Shown: positions 60,050 to 64,000 of the stretch, in pieces
How the letters are laid out: every line of letters starts with the position of its first letter
Position numbering within the stretch: position 1 is the first letter of the stretch
NCBI RefSeq assembly: GCF_002176815.1
Contig: NZ_CP021648.1
Location: 1,930,001 to 1,994,000, forward strand
Reading direction: 5' to 3'
DNA length: 64,000 nucleotides
Source: Acidovorax sp. T1
GTDB taxonomy: Bacteria; Pseudomonadota; Gammaproteobacteria; Burkholderiales; Burkholderiaceae_C
Made by a program: the position numbers and the translations under genes
The notes under the pieces: generated by a model
The model's database searches: none
What the model saw: the letters and a program-made list of their open reading frames with translations, nothing else
What the model was told of the DNA's origin: nothing

Positions 60050-60376
60050 TTGAGAGGAACATGGATGAAGGGGCTGCCGCCGCCATTTTGTGTGGGCGGC
60101 TGCCACGCCCTCAAAGGCGGGCCGGTGCGCGCTTGCGGTCGCGTTCGTCTTCGGGCCAGGCTGTCAAGATTGCGGTGGTATTCATACTGGAAAACTCCTG
60201 TGATGTACCAACAACGCGTTCGCTGGAGGCTTGGTTGACGTTCAAACGCAAAAAAATGCAACCAGATCACCCGTTATTCCTGCAAGAATTTTTGCTTCAA
60301 AGTTAATAGCTACCAGCGTCGGCCGCTATTGGTCAGAAAGCCAAAACAATCGCAGAAAATCACAAGAATTTACGTG
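60050..60376. other. phaB / ABC-F spacer
   Basis: 327 bp between convergent genes. It contains one degenerate palindromic-repeat copy (60300-60347) and no recognisable gene. Confidence 0.5.
60300..60347. repeat. Palindromic repeat copy, phaB / ABC-F spacer
   Basis: aagttaatagctaccagcgt then cggccgctattggtcagaaa and gccaaaac; a degenerate copy. Confidence 0.6.

Positions 60377-64000
<3,624 letters not shown>

Overview
The window is a piece of a GC-rich betaproteobacterial chromosome, most likely from the family Comamonadaceae (Acidovorax-like). The order exbB-exbD-lpxK-Trm112-kdsB-adk, the smc-zipA-ligA block, a monomeric isocitrate dehydrogenase beside a dimeric one, a class I polyhydroxyalkanoate (PHA) synthase locus, and many copies of a short palindromic repeat with an AGCGCTTAT/ATAAGCGCT core all fit that group. 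The assignment comes from gene content and order, not from a search.

Layout. 1-5652 is accessory: a chromate-resistance pair (chrB, chrA; chrA runs off the left edge) beside a Tn3-family transposase, whose right terminal repeat ends inside a D-2-hydroxyacid dehydrogenase gene and truncates it. 6.5-20.2 kb is core: lexA with two SOS boxes, an asparaginase, adk, kdsB, a Trm112-like gene, lpxK, exbD/exbB (with an 87-bp tandem repeat between them), xseA, sodB, a DUF192 protein and two isocitrate dehydrogenases. 20.4-24.2 kb is a second accessory stretch: a nucleotidyltransferase-fold gene and then a low-GC array of leftward gene cassettes separated by three attC sites, with no integrase in view. 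24.3-29.7 kb is a valine-catabolism cluster (mmsB, acyl-CoA dehydrogenase, mmsA) with a divergent LysR regulator. 29.7-36.3 kb holds a decayed patatin-like fragment, a tiny DUF3309 membrane protein, a CopD-like membrane protein and two divergent cyclic-di-GMP genes.

36.5-46.9 kb carries smc, zipA, ligA, a patatin-like gene and a class A penicillin-binding protein. 47-53.5 kb holds a large soluble CheW-fusion sensor, a Nudix hydrolase, a fumarylacetoacetate/fumarylpyruvate hydrolase divergent from a marR-maiA pair, pgeF and a small membrane protein. 53.6-60 kb is the PHA locus phaC-phaA ... phaB, interrupted by a chemoreceptor and an EAL-domain gene. 60.4-64 kb is an ABC-F ATPase, prmB and the 3' part of dapE.

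The most unusual features are the dense palindromic repeat family (about 18 clear copies, seven of them read in frame inside genes such as ligA, lpxK and xseA), the integrase-less cassette array with one repeat copy inside a cassette, the clean transposon junction in the dehydrogenase gene, and the signalling genes between phaA and phaB.
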